From the NCBI GenBank assembly GCA_002356515.1, contig AP017605.1, forward strand, positions 6,929,020-6,993,019: 64,000 nucleotides of DNA, read 5' to 3'. Origin of the DNA: Mesorhizobium loti (GTDB taxonomy: Bacteria > Pseudomonadota > Alphaproteobacteria > Rhizobiales > Rhizobiaceae). The position numbers were made by a program, and so were the translations under genes. Below are positions 18,288-25,884 of the stretch, piece after piece; within the stretch, counting starts at the first letter, position 1; each line of letters begins with the position of its first letter. The notes under the pieces are model-generated. The model was not told where the DNA came from, made no database searches, and saw nothing but the letters and a program-made list of their open reading frames with translations.

Positions 18288-18449
18288 TCAGATCCGGTGT
18301 TTTTCGGAAACGGCTTCAAGCTCGCCTTCGCGCGACGAGGTCAGAACGTCCTCGGAATAGGTCGTATCGACCTTGAACCAGTCGTAGAGCATCCACAAAG
18401 CGAGCATGACCGAGATGCCCCAGCATGCGTAAGAGAGTGAAATCCACAT
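18288..18449 (-). CDS. Short single-pass membrane protein (53 residues)
   Basis: The frame starts MWISLSYACWGISVMLALWM and continues as a charged tail LYDWFKVDTTYSEDVL ending EKHRI. It has one hydrophobic helix (about residues 3-22) and a soluble C-terminal part. A GGGGAA ribosome binding site precedes the ATG at 18449. It lies between the 125-residue membrane gene (23 bp upstream) and the APC permease. Tight packing, ribosome binding site and a plausible helix support a real gene that is easily missed for its size. It may be an accessory subunit of the permease. Confidence 0.65.
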   Translation of the reverse strand: MWISLSYACWGISVMLALWMLYDWFKVDTTYSEDVLTSSREGELEAVSEKHRI

Positions 18450-18472
18450 GATCGTGTTCCCCGTCGAAACTC

Positions 18473-18850
18473 TTACTTGTCGTCGAATTTTTCGTTGATG
18501 ACGTCGCGGTATTCGCGGTCGGAGGCGCGAAACAAGAAGACGAAATAACCGATCAGCACCGCCGCCATGATGATCAGCGTCGGCCAGTCGATGACATAGT
18601 GAAAGCGGTTCTGGATGACGTCATGCGCGGTCTCGGGCGTGTAGCCGAGCTTCTCCCAGATCGCGGCCATGGTCGGGTTCTGGCCAAGCGCTTCCCAGGT
18701 CTTGGCGTCGAGCGCGTCGATGGATTTGGCGGCTCCAGCAAGTCCGAGCTTCAGCGGCAGCCACAGTGCCACGAAAATGGCGACCACGACGACGACGATA
18801 TCGAAAACCTGGCCGGCCTTGCTCTGCTCCGGCGGCGTATAGCGCGACAT
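18473..18850 (-). CDS. Hypothetical membrane protein with two helices
   Basis: A 125-residue protein with helices at about residues 15-37 (VFDIVVVVVAIFVALWLPLK) and 89-108 (LIIMAAVLIGYFVFLFRAS). A 50-residue soluble loop between them contains DAKTWEALGQNPTMAAIWEK. The family is not recognised. It starts 12 bp after the stop of the preceding small membrane gene and is followed at 23 bp by the 53-residue gene. The three small genes and the permease look like one unit. Confidence 0.72.
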   Translation of the reverse strand: MSRYTPPEQSKAGQVFDIVVVVVAIFVALWLPLKLGLAGAAKSIDALDAKTWEALGQNPTMAAIWEKLGYTPETAHDVIQNRFHYVIDWPTLIIMAAVLIGYFVFLFRASDREYRDVINEKFDDK

Positions 18851-18862
18851 CTCTTGTACCCT

Positions 18863-19150
18863 TCAGGAGTTGCGGTTGCGGGATGCGTCGGCGTTCTTGA
18901 TATCGAGGCCGTAGATGAAGTCCTTGTCTTCCTTGTAGTGCTTGACCATCGCCAGGATCGCGGCCGTGTTGAAGATCAGCACGGCGGCGGCGGCAATCGC
19001 GACGACGGCCTTGATGCCGCTGTCGGGAATGTACGGCCATGTCATGAAGAGGACGAAGAGGATCGTCGCCCACAGGCAGACGATCAGCAACGCGGATCCG
19101 CGCAAGTCGGAGCGATACAGCGCCTCGATGCGCTGCTGCAGGTCTGACAT
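18863..19150 (-). CDS. Hypothetical membrane protein with two helices
   Basis: A 95-residue protein with two adjacent hydrophobic helices (SALLIVCLWATILFVLFMTW, about 19-38; VVAIAAAAVLIFNTAAILAM, about 49-68) and a charged tail KHYKEDKDFIYGLDIK. It is the first gene of the minus-strand unit and diverges from dmmD. No family is recognised. The hairpin-like topology and position suggest a small subunit associated with the APC permease encoded at the end of the same unit. Confidence 0.72.
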   Translation of the reverse strand: MSDLQQRIEALYRSDLRGSALLIVCLWATILFVLFMTWPYIPDSGIKAVVAIAAAAVLIFNTAAILAMVKHYKEDKDFIYGLDIKNADASRNRNS

Positions 19151-19206
19151 CGGTTTTTCCCCTTTTTTCCGGCGTCCGGTTCCGAATCCACCGCGCGCCG
19201 CTCTCT

Positions 19207-19231
19207 TTCAAGAGAGTGAAATTTTTTTCAT
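19207..19231 (+). promoter_or_regulatory. Candidate operator in the divergent region before dmmD
   Basis: The 286-bp region 19151-19436 separates the permease unit (minus) from dmmDABC (plus). It contains TTCA-N6-TGAA (19207-19220) overlapping GTGAAATTTTTTTCAT (19216-19231). The latter's first 14 bases differ at only one position from the element upstream of tmm (24460-24473). A palindrome CTCTC...GAGAG surrounds it. Regulation of both divergent units by one protein is inferred. Confidence 0.4.
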
Positions 19232-19436
19232 AAATTCAGACCGTTTCCGGCAATTGTCAAGACGAATTTACGCTGAGTTAACCGTTTGCTTGAGGCGGTC
19301 AATTTTGCCTGACAATGAAATTATTTGCTTTCAGGGGATTGCGGCTACCCCGCGTTTGCGATCAATATTCGGGCCAAAGCTCCGGCCTCGCGTCAAGGAG
19401 CAGGGAACAGTGGATTTTTGAACGGAGGACGAGCGG

Positions 19437-20570
19437 ATGACGGCATCCTGGAGATTTTCGACCCTGGCGGATCGCCACCGCGCGCTGGGTTCGAAGCTCG
19501 AAGACTGGAGCGGCATGGGCACCGCCTGGACCTACGACAAGGACGCCGACGAAGAATACATCGCCATCCGCACCAAGGCCGGGCTGATGGATGTGTCGGG
19601 CCTGAAGAAGGTCCACATCACAGGGCCGCATGCCTCGCATCTCATCGATCTCGCCACCACGCGCGACGTGGAAAAGATTTATCCCGGCAAATCAGCCTAT
19701 GCCTGCATGCTGAACGAGGCGGGGAAATTCACCGACGACTGCATCCTCTACCGTACCGGCCCGAACAGCTGGATGGTCGTGCATGGCTCGGGCACCGGCC
19801 ATGAGGAATTGCAGCGCGCCGCGATGGGCCGCGATGTCTCGCTGCGCTTCGACGACAATCTGCATGATCTGTCGCTGCAGGGCCCGACGTCAGTCGACTA
19901 TCTCGCCAAGCATGTGCCGGGGATCCGCGACCTGAACTATTTCCATCACATGCAGACCCAGCTCTTCGGGTTCCCCGTCATGATCTCGCGCACCGGCTAT
20001 ACCGGCGAGCGCGGCTACGAGATCTTCTGCCGTGGCCAGGATGCCGGCACGATCTGGGACAGGATCCTCGACGAAGGCAAGGGCGCCGGCATCATTCCGT
20101 GTCGCTTCACCACGCTCGATATGCTGCGTGTCGAGAGCTATCTGCTGTTCTATCCCTACGACAATTCGCAAAAATATCCGTTCGACAATGAAGGCCCCGG
20201 CGACACGCTGTGGGAGCTCGGCCTCGACTTCACCGTCAGCCCCGGCAAGACCGGCTTCCGTGGCGCCGAAGAGCACTATCGGCTGAAGGGCAAGGAGCGC
20301 TTCAAGATTTTTGGCGTGCTGCTCGACGGCAAGGAGCCCGCCGACGAAGGCGCGCCGGTCTATCGCGACGGCAAAAAGGTCGGCGTGGTGACCTGCGCCA
20401 TGTATTCGCCGCTGGTGAAGAAATCGATGGGCATCGCCCGCCTCGACGTCGACTGCGCGGTCAGGGACACCAAGCTCGAAATCCGCAACAAGGGCGGAGC
20501 GATCAAGGCGACGGCGCAGCCATTGCCGTTCGACGATCCCAAGAAGACCAAGCGCACGGCGAAAGGTTGA
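19437..20570 (+). CDS. dmmD: Folate-binding GcvT-like subunit of dimethylamine monooxygenase
   Basis: A 377-residue aminomethyltransferase-family protein with the folate-binding fold: GLMDVSGLKKVHITGPHASH (about residues 49-68), SLQGPTSVDYLAKHVPG, SRTGYTGERGYEIFCRGQD (about 183-201) and MYSPLVKKSMGIARLDV near the C terminus. GGAGGAC lies six bases before ATG 19437. It is the first of four plus-strand genes in the dmmD-A-B-C order known for dimethylamine monooxygenase, where formaldehyde released on demethylation can be captured by tetrahydrofolate. It is not the glycine-cleavage T protein, because no gcvH or gcvP is nearby. The exact assignment of letter symbols within the complex is from memory. 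Confidence 0.8.
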   Translation: MTASWRFSTLADRHRALGSKLEDWSGMGTAWTYDKDADEEYIAIRTKAGLMDVSGLKKVHITGPHASHLIDLATTRDVEKIYPGKSAYACMLNEAGKFTDDCILYRTGPNSWMVVHGSGTGHEELQRAAMGRDVSLRFDDNLHDLSLQGPTSVDYLAKHVPGIRDLNYFHHMQTQLFGFPVMISRTGYTGERGYEIFCRGQDAGTIWDRILDEGKGAGIIPCRFTTLDMLRVESYLLFYPYDNSQKYPFDNEGPGDTLWELGLDFTVSPGKTGFRGAEEHYRLKGKERFKIFGVLLDGKEPADEGAPVYRDGKKVGVVTCAMYSPLVKKSMGIARLDVDCAVRDTKLEIRNKGGAIKATAQPLPFDDPKKTKRTAKG

Positions 20571-20611
20571 GGCATAATCAACAGCGAGGGGTTCGAGGCA
20601 CGAAGACTTAA

Positions 20612-21208
20612 ATGGCAGCCAAAAGCATCATCAGTCGGCCGGTCTACGGAACGCTCTCTCCGCAGCCCGGCAAACACCATCTTTTCATCGCCGATGCCGA
20701 AGGTGCGCTCGCTATTTTAGGCATGGCCGGCAAGGCTCCGCCGGGTTTTTTTGACGGCGCCGAAATCGTCTTCATCCCAGGCCCCGACGGCAAGCATGTC
20801 GCCGCCCTCGAGGCGCTGAAGCCGGCGCAATTCCATCAGGCGCCGTCCTTCGCCAGCCTGTTGCCAAGGCTGAAGCAGACACTGAGCAACGCCCATATGG
20901 GCTTGCGCCTCTACCTCGCCGGCACCGAAGGCCTGATCGGCCAGGCCATGCAGGTGGCGCTCGAAGCCGGCATCGACCACACCTCGATGCAGACGGAGCA
21001 TCGCGGCTCGCTGGCACGGCGCATGCAGTGCGTGCACTGCAAGGGCATTACCGAAAACGTCACGACACAGCCCGCGACCTGCTCGCATTGCGGCCTGCTG
21101 CTTCTGGTGCGCGATCACTATTCGCGGCGGCTGGCGGCTTTCCAGGGCGTCTGCATCAACGCCGAGGACCGCTCGGAAATTCCTCCGATCGAGGAGGCCT
21201 TCCCATGA
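20612..21208 (+). CDS. dmmA: Dimethylamine monooxygenase subunit DmmA-like
   Basis: A 198-residue protein with an N-terminal alpha/beta region (GKHHLFIADAEGALAILGM) and a C-terminal zinc-ribbon-like site formed by CVHCKG and CSHCGLL about 17 residues apart (from about residue 138), followed by VRDHYSRRLAAFQGVC. This combination is that of DmmA-family proteins encoded with heme-dependent oxidative N-demethylases. It starts 41 bp after dmmD and overlaps the next gene by four bases (ATGA), so expression is coupled. Its biochemical role is probably structural or in electron transfer. Confidence 0.82.
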   Translation: MAAKSIISRPVYGTLSPQPGKHHLFIADAEGALAILGMAGKAPPGFFDGAEIVFIPGPDGKHVAALEALKPAQFHQAPSFASLLPRLKQTLSNAHMGLRLYLAGTEGLIGQAMQVALEAGIDHTSMQTEHRGSLARRMQCVHCKGITENVTTQPATCSHCGLLLLVRDHYSRRLAAFQGVCINAEDRSEIPPIEEAFP

Positions 21209-22170
21209 GCACCGGCACCACAAGACTCGATGTCGTCGTCAGCGATGTCGTCCCGGTCAACGAACTGGTCACCCGCTTCCATTTCCGCCGGCGCGACGGC
21301 GAGCTGTTGCCGACCTTTTCCGGCGGCGCCCATGTCGTGGTGGAGATGCGCGACGGCGAGCGCACAAGGCTCAATCCCTATTCGCTGATGGGGTCGCCGC
21401 TCGACACGCGCGAATACACGATCTCGGTGCGCCGCGACGATGTCGGCCGCGGCGGCTCGCTGTTCATGCATCGGTCCGTCAAGCCGGGCCTGGAGATGGT
21501 GATCAGCTATCCCGTCAATCTGTTCTCGCTCGACCTGCGCGCCAAGAAACATTTGATGCTGGCCGGCGGCATCGGCATCACGCCGTTCATGGCGCAGACC
21601 GCGCAGCTGGCGGGGGAGGGCGGCAATTTCGAACTGCACTACACCTGCCGCACCGCTTCGCTGGGCACCTATGCCGACGTGCTGCGGGAGCGTTACGACA
21701 GGCGCATCAGGCTCTATCATGACGACCTGGACGAGCGCATCGATCTCGACCGGCTGCTGTCGACACAGCCGCTCGGCACGCATCTCTATGTCTGCGGTCC
21801 GGCCGGCATGATCAACTGGGTGCGCGACCGCGCGGCCGACTTGGGCTGGCCCTCGGAAGCCGTGCATTTCGAGCATTTCGCCGCACCCCAGCCCGGCCTG
21901 CCCTTCGATGTGACGCTGGCCGTCAGCGGCAAGACCATTCGCGTCGACGAGCAGCAGAGCCTGCTGGAAGCCATCGAGGCGGCCGGCGTCGATCCGCCCT
22001 ATCTCTGCCGCGGCGGCGTCTGCGGACAGTGCGAGACCAACGTCATCTCTTACGATGGCAAGTTCATCCACAACGACCACTGGCTGAGCGAGGAAGACCA
22101 TCGCTCCGGCTGCAAGATCATGCCGTGCGTCTCGCGCTTCGAGGGCAAGTCATTGGTCTTGGAAAGATAG
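21205..22170 (+). CDS. dmmB: Ferredoxin-reductase-type subunit of dimethylamine monooxygenase (FMN, NAD(P)H, 2Fe-2S)
   Basis: A 321-residue phthalate-dioxygenase-reductase-like protein starting MSTGTTRLDVVVSDV at ATG 21205, which overlaps the dmmA stop. Domains in order: flavin-binding barrel (LNPYSLMGSPLDTREYTISV, about 55-74), NAD(P)H-binding domain (LAGGIGITPFMAQTAQL), and a C-terminal plant-type 2Fe-2S ferredoxin with CRGGVCGQC and a fourth cysteine (CKIMPC). It would transfer electrons from NAD(P)H to the heme subunit encoded next. A longer frame starts upstream inside dmmA but has no family features. Confidence 0.88.
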   Translation: MSTGTTRLDVVVSDVVPVNELVTRFHFRRRDGELLPTFSGGAHVVVEMRDGERTRLNPYSLMGSPLDTREYTISVRRDDVGRGGSLFMHRSVKPGLEMVISYPVNLFSLDLRAKKHLMLAGGIGITPFMAQTAQLAGEGGNFELHYTCRTASLGTYADVLRERYDRRIRLYHDDLDERIDLDRLLSTQPLGTHLYVCGPAGMINWVRDRAADLGWPSEAVHFEHFAAPQPGLPFDVTLAVSGKTIRVDEQQSLLEAIEAAGVDPPYLCRGGVCGQCETNVISYDGKFIHNDHWLSEEDHRSGCKIMPCVSRFEGKSLVLER

Positions 22171-22179
22171 GAGGCGAGC

Positions 22180-23220
22180 TTGGGCATCACCTTTCGCAAG
22201 GAAACGTTCCGCGACGATTTCACCTTCAAGAACAGCCCTGAGCACATCAGGCGGTTCCCGTTCCCGTTCCATGAAGACAGCTACATGTATGCGGTCAACA
22301 TCGAGCCGCATGTCGTTGGGCCCAAGGGCAGCGTGCTGGAAAACCTGATCGACGTCGACGAGCACTATGTCGCCGAGATGCAGGACCGTGCTTTGGTGCT
22401 GGCCGAGGATCCGCTGCGCTGCCAGTCGCTGCCGCATATGACGCTTGCCGGTTGGGACCTGCTCGAGCTTTTGATGGAGCAGCAGGCGCTGGGCTATCCC
22501 GAGCATTTCACGCTGGCGCGTGACGGCGACCGCTGGCGCTGGATCAATCGGCCGCTGGGCATCGATGACACCTTCACCTTCGGCGACACCTCAACGCTGC
22601 CTTACGGCCCCATGGAATACATCACCCGCCAGAGCCAGGGCGATTTCTGCATCCTCGACCAGCGCGACGGCAATCTGTGGATGGATGCCGGCATGGTCAC
22701 CACCCAGGCCGACTGGTCGCTCGATTTCGATATCGGCATGAACTTTTTCGAGTGGCACGCGCCGGTGCCGCTGGCGCATGAGAAGGGCATTTTTACCAGG
22801 GCGCTGAAATTCCTCACCAACATCCAGCAAGGCAAGCCGGCGAGGCGCCTCAACTGGACGATGACCATCAATCCGCGCCTCGATACCAGCCCGGAAAATT
22901 ACCACAAATGGGGACCGGACCGCACCACGGTGACGCCGGAGAATGTCGGCGACAAGGTGCATCTGCGCGTCGAGTTGCAGAGCTTCTGGCGGCTGCCGCG
23001 CTCGAACGGCATCGTCTTCCCGATCCGCTGCTACCTGATCAAGATGGACGAACTGGTCACCCAGCCGAAATGGGCAAGGCGTCTGCATCGCGTCATCCGC
23101 GACCTGCCGGAGGAACTCGCCACCTACAAGGGCCTGACACGGTACCGGCCGACCTTGGTGGAGTGGCTGTCGAAGCTGGATGATGGCAGTGCGACCAGCC
23201 CGGGGTTTGGGCCGGATTAG
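22180..23220 (+). CDS. dmmC: Heme-dependent oxidative N-demethylase catalytic subunit (DUF3445)
   Basis: A 346-residue DUF3445 protein. Recognisable segments are FPFPFHEDSYMYAVNIEP near the N terminus, DEHYVAEMQDRALVLAEDP, and the C-terminal SFWRLPRSNGIVFPIRCYLI. Proteins of this family hold a PAS-like heme domain and demethylate dimethylamine to methylamine and formaldehyde with oxygen. The likely start is TTG 22180, six bases after GAGGCGAGC; an ATG is absent at that position. It closes the dmmDABC operon and is followed by a large repeat before the convergent XRE regulator. Confidence 0.88.
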   Translation: MGITFRKETFRDDFTFKNSPEHIRRFPFPFHEDSYMYAVNIEPHVVGPKGSVLENLIDVDEHYVAEMQDRALVLAEDPLRCQSLPHMTLAGWDLLELLMEQQALGYPEHFTLARDGDRWRWINRPLGIDDTFTFGDTSTLPYGPMEYITRQSQGDFCILDQRDGNLWMDAGMVTTQADWSLDFDIGMNFFEWHAPVPLAHEKGIFTRALKFLTNIQQGKPARRLNWTMTINPRLDTSPENYHKWGPDRTTVTPENVGDKVHLRVELQSFWRLPRSNGIVFPIRCYLIKMDELVTQPKWARRLHRVIRDLPEELATYKGLTRYRPTLVEWLSKLDDGSATSPGFGPD

Positions 23221-23239
23221 AGCTGCCGCCGAAGCTGCC

Positions 23240-23530
23240 AATCTCCCCCCTCGTGGGGGAGATGCCCGGCAGGGCAGAGGGGGCGCCAAGGAACGCAAAC
23301 CATTGAGGTCGTCATCCTAGGGCGAAGCAAGGAGCGAAGCGACGCGGCGCAGACCCTAGGATCCATGCCGTGACGCTAAAGCGTTGCAACGGTTGAGAAT
23401 TCTGCTCCGCTGCACCCTTCGGCAAGGGTCGCGGCATGGATCCTCGGGTCAAGCCCGAGGATGACGAAGTGTCGGCGGGACAGCGCCCCCCTCTGTCCTG
23501 CCGGACATCTCCCCCACGAGGGGGAGATTA
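23240..23530. repeat. Nested dispersed repeat between dmmC and the XRE gene
   Basis: The outer palindrome has arms AATCTCCCCCCTCGTGGGGG (from 23240) and CCCCCACGAGGGGGAGATTA (to 23530), with inner parts ATGCCCGGCAGGGCAGAGGG and CCCTCTGTCCTGCCGGACAT. A second palindromic unit lies inside it at about 23311-23465, running from GTCATCCTAGGGCGAAGC to CAAGCCCGAGGATGAC, with GGATCCATGCCG/CGGCATGGATCC arms. This looks like one repeat that has landed in another. It fills the 311-bp gap between convergent genes; no ORF of note is present. Confidence 0.78.
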
Positions 23531-23531
23531 G

Positions 23532-24245
23532 CTAACCCGCGCTGTTCTGCGGATAGCAGATGATCGACAGATACCGCATCGGCAGTTTCGTCAGTTGCTC
23601 CGGTCCGTGCGGCGCGTCGGCGTCGAAGAACAGGCTGTCGCCGGGCTTCATCGGGTAGAGATTGCTGCCGTGCCGGTAAACGACTTCGCCCTCGAGCATG
23701 TAGAGGAACTCCATGCCCTCATGCTGGAAGGTCGGGAACACGTCCGAATCCTCGGTCAGCGTGATCAGATAGGGTTCGACGACGACGCCGCTGGTGTTGG
23801 AACCGATATGGCCGAGCAGATTGTACTGGTGACCGGCGCGCGTGCCGCGGCGCTCGACGTCGAGACCTTCGCCGGCCTTGACGAAGACAGCACTTCGCTC
23901 CTCCTCGAAGCGGCGGAAGAAGGCGGTGACGGGAACGCCGAGGGCCCGCGACAGCGCCTGCAGCGTGGTCAGCGATGGCGAGGTGATGCCGTTCTCGATC
24001 TTAGACAGCATGCCCAGCGAAATGTCGGTGGCGACGGCGAGATCGGCGACGGTGATGCCGAGCTTCTTGCGGAACGCCCGCACCTCGCGGCCGATCGCCA
24101 CCTCCAGCACCTTCTCGCGTGTATCACGGATGGCGTGCGGGTTCTGCGTCAGCGGTGCGCGGATGGTCTTGCCGTCCGCCGAGACCTTTGGCTGGGGCTT
24201 CGGCTTGGCGCCGGCAAGCCCGGCCTTGGAACTGTCTTTCGCCAT
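23532..24245 (-). CDS. XRE-family regulator with C-terminal cupin
   Basis: A 237-residue protein with a low-complexity Ala/Lys/Pro N terminus, a helix-turn-helix of the XRE type at about residues 52-108 (LGITVADLAVATDISLGMLS, ENGITSPSLTTLQALSRALG) and a cupin domain at the C terminus (HEGMEFLYMLEGEVVYRHGS, KPGDSLFFDADAPHGPEQL). Proteins of this layout sense a small ligand in the cupin and repress catabolic genes. The perfect inverted repeat TTCAC-N5-GTGAA at 24272-24286 is directly upstream of its start, and a near copy precedes tmm, so it probably controls itself and the methylated-amine genes. Divergent from tmm and convergent with dmmC. Confidence 0.9.
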   Translation of the reverse strand: MAKDSSKAGLAGAKPKPQPKVSADGKTIRAPLTQNPHAIRDTREKVLEVAIGREVRAFRKKLGITVADLAVATDISLGMLSKIENGITSPSLTTLQALSRALGVPVTAFFRRFEEERSAVFVKAGEGLDVERRGTRAGHQYNLLGHIGSNTSGVVVEPYLITLTEDSDVFPTFQHEGMEFLYMLEGEVVYRHGSNLYPMKPGDSLFFDADAPHGPEQLTKLPMRYLSIICYPQNSAG

Positions 24246-24271
24246 GTCGCCCCCGGACTTCGCGGATTTAT

Positions 24272-24286
24272 TTCACTCAAGGTGAA
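24272..24286. promoter_or_regulatory. Inverted repeat upstream of the XRE-cupin gene
   Basis: TTCAC (24272-24276), five bases, GTGAA (24282-24286), ending 27 bp before the start codon at 24245. It is a plausible autoregulatory operator. The related site TCACTGTCAGTGA is at 24451-24463 before tmm. Confidence 0.45.
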
Positions 24287-24423
24287 CATCAGAGGTGGCG
24301 ATACAGCAGCGCGGCGGTGTCGGCAAGCGTCTTAAGTCCCATCCGACGATCCCATGAATTCTGTCGGCGAAGGTTTTTCGCCAGGAATCCTTTGCGGGCA
24401 AACGCCGTTCCCGCAGATGTCTG

Positions 24424-24475
24424 TTGACAGCACCGAAGGGCCAATTAGTGTCACTGTCAGTGAAATTTGTTTCGC
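24424..24475 (+). promoter_or_regulatory. Candidate tmm promoter and operator
   Basis: A TTGACA box at 24424-24429 is followed at 16 bp by TAGTGT (24446-24451), a weak -10. Overlapping and downstream are the perfect palindrome TCACTGTCAGTGA (24451-24463) and GTGAAATTTGTTTC (24460-24473). A repressor bound there would block RNA polymerase. The ribosome binding site GAGGAGG and ATG 24507 follow. Confidence 0.45.
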
Positions 24476-24506
24476 TGGGGAAATCAAAAATGAGGAGGCC
24501 CTGCAA

Positions 24507-25865
24507 ATGAAAACTCGTGTTGCCGTCATCGGCGCCGGACCGTCCGGCCTGGCACAGCTCAGGGCCTTCAAGTCGGCTGCCGACAAGGGCGCCGACATTC
24601 CCGAGATCGTCTGCTTCGAAAAGCAGTCGGACTGGGGCGGCCTGTGGAACTACACCTGGCGCACCGGCCTGGACGAGCATGGCGATCCCGTGCACGGCTC
24701 GATGTATCGCTACCTCTGGTCGAACGGCCCGAAGGAATGCCTGGAATTCGCCGACTACACTTTCGAGGAGCATTTCGGCCGGCCGATCGGCTCTTATCCG
24801 CCGCGCGCCGTGCTGTGGGATTACATCAAGGGCCGCGTCGAAAAATCGGGCCTGCGCAAATGGGTGCGTTTCAACAGCCCGGTGCGCATGGTGACGTTCT
24901 CGGACGAAACGAAGAAATTCACAGTCACCGCGCATGACCGGACCAACGACGTCACCTATTCCGAAGAATTCGACAATGTCGTCGTCGCTTCCGGGCATTT
25001 TTCGGTGCCCAACGTTCCCTATTTCGAAGGGTTTTCGACCTTCAACGGCCGCATCCTGCACAGCCATGATTTCCGCGACGCGATGGAATTCAAGGGCAAG
25101 GACATCCTGATCATCGGCCGCTCCTATTCAGCCGAGGACATCGGTTCGCAGTGCTACAAATACGGCGCCAAATCCATCACCTCCAGCTACCGTTCGAAGC
25201 CGATGGGCTTCAAATGGCCGGAGAATTGGAAAGAGGTGCCGCTCTTGCAGAAGGTCGTCGGCAAGACCGCGCACTTCAAGGACGGCACCACCAAGGATGT
25301 CGACGCCATCATCCTGTGCACAGGCTATCTCCATTCCTTCCCCTTCCTCACCGACGACCTCAAGCTCAAGACCGCCAACCGCATGTGGCCGCTCGACCTC
25401 TATGAAGGCGTCGTCTGGGAGAAGAACCCAAAACTGTCCTATATCGGCATGCAGGACCAGTTCTACACTTTCAACATGTTCGACGCGCAGGCTTGGTTTG
25501 CCCGCGACGTCATCATGGGCCGCATCAAGCTGCCCTCAGCCAAGGCGATGGCCGAGCACAGCGCCAAATGGCGCGCCCGCGAGGAAACGCTGGAAGACGC
25601 CGAACAGATGATCTGGTTCCAGGGCGACTACACCAAGGAACTGATGGACCAGACAGACTATCCCGGTTTCGACGTCGAGGCGGTCAACCAGACCTTCATG
25701 GAATGGGAACACCACAAGGCGGAAGACATTATGAGCTTTCGCGATCACGCTTACCGCTCGCTGATGACCGGCACCATGGCGCCGCTGCACCATACGCCCT
25801 GGCTGCAGGCGCTGGACGATTCAATGGAGAGCTATCTCGAGGTGAAGGGCGTCGCGGCGGAATAG
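24507..25865 (+). CDS. tmm: Trimethylamine monooxygenase (flavin-containing monooxygenase)
   Basis: A 452-residue class B flavin monooxygenase that oxidises trimethylamine to TMAO with NADPH and oxygen. Seen: FAD motif [12 protein letters not shown] (residues 8-18), FMO signature [11 protein letters not shown] (179-189) and NADPH-side motif [14 protein letters not shown] (202-215). Tyr207 falls in this motif at the position I recall as important in bacterial Tmm. The N-terminal [11 protein letters not shown] and [12 protein letters not shown] also match the Tmm branch rather than generic FMOs. I chose ATG 24507 because GAGGAGG is correctly spaced; an extension to 24354 runs through the promoter. 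It is divergent from the XRE-cupin gene and convergent with tmoV. Confidence 0.92.
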   Translation: MKTRVAVIGAGPSGLAQLRAFKSAADKGADIPEIVCFEKQSDWGGLWNYTWRTGLDEHGDPVHGSMYRYLWSNGPKECLEFADYTFEEHFGRPIGSYPPRAVLWDYIKGRVEKSGLRKWVRFNSPVRMVTFSDETKKFTVTAHDRTNDVTYSEEFDNVVVASGHFSVPNVPYFEGFSTFNGRILHSHDFRDAMEFKGKDILIIGRSYSAEDIGSQCYKYGAKSITSSYRSKPMGFKWPENWKEVPLLQKVVGKTAHFKDGTTKDVDAIILCTGYLHSFPFLTDDLKLKTANRMWPLDLYEGVVWEKNPKLSYIGMQDQFYTFNMFDAQAWFARDVIMGRIKLPSAKAMAEHSAKWRAREETLEDAEQMIWFQGDYTKELMDQTDYPGFDVEAVNQTFMEWEHHKAEDIMSFRDHAYRSLMTGTMAPLHHTPWLQALDDSMESYLEVKGVAAE

Positions 25866-25884
25866 CCGCGGCGCATCGTCCTGC

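Noticed and set aside
19437..20570. Annotation as glycine cleavage T protein
   Set aside because: No gcvH or gcvP nearby, and the following DmmA, reductase and DUF3445 genes identify a dimethylamine monooxygenase set.
23240..23530. CRISPR-like array
   Set aside because: The repeats are two nested inverted repeats, not regularly spaced direct repeats with spacers.
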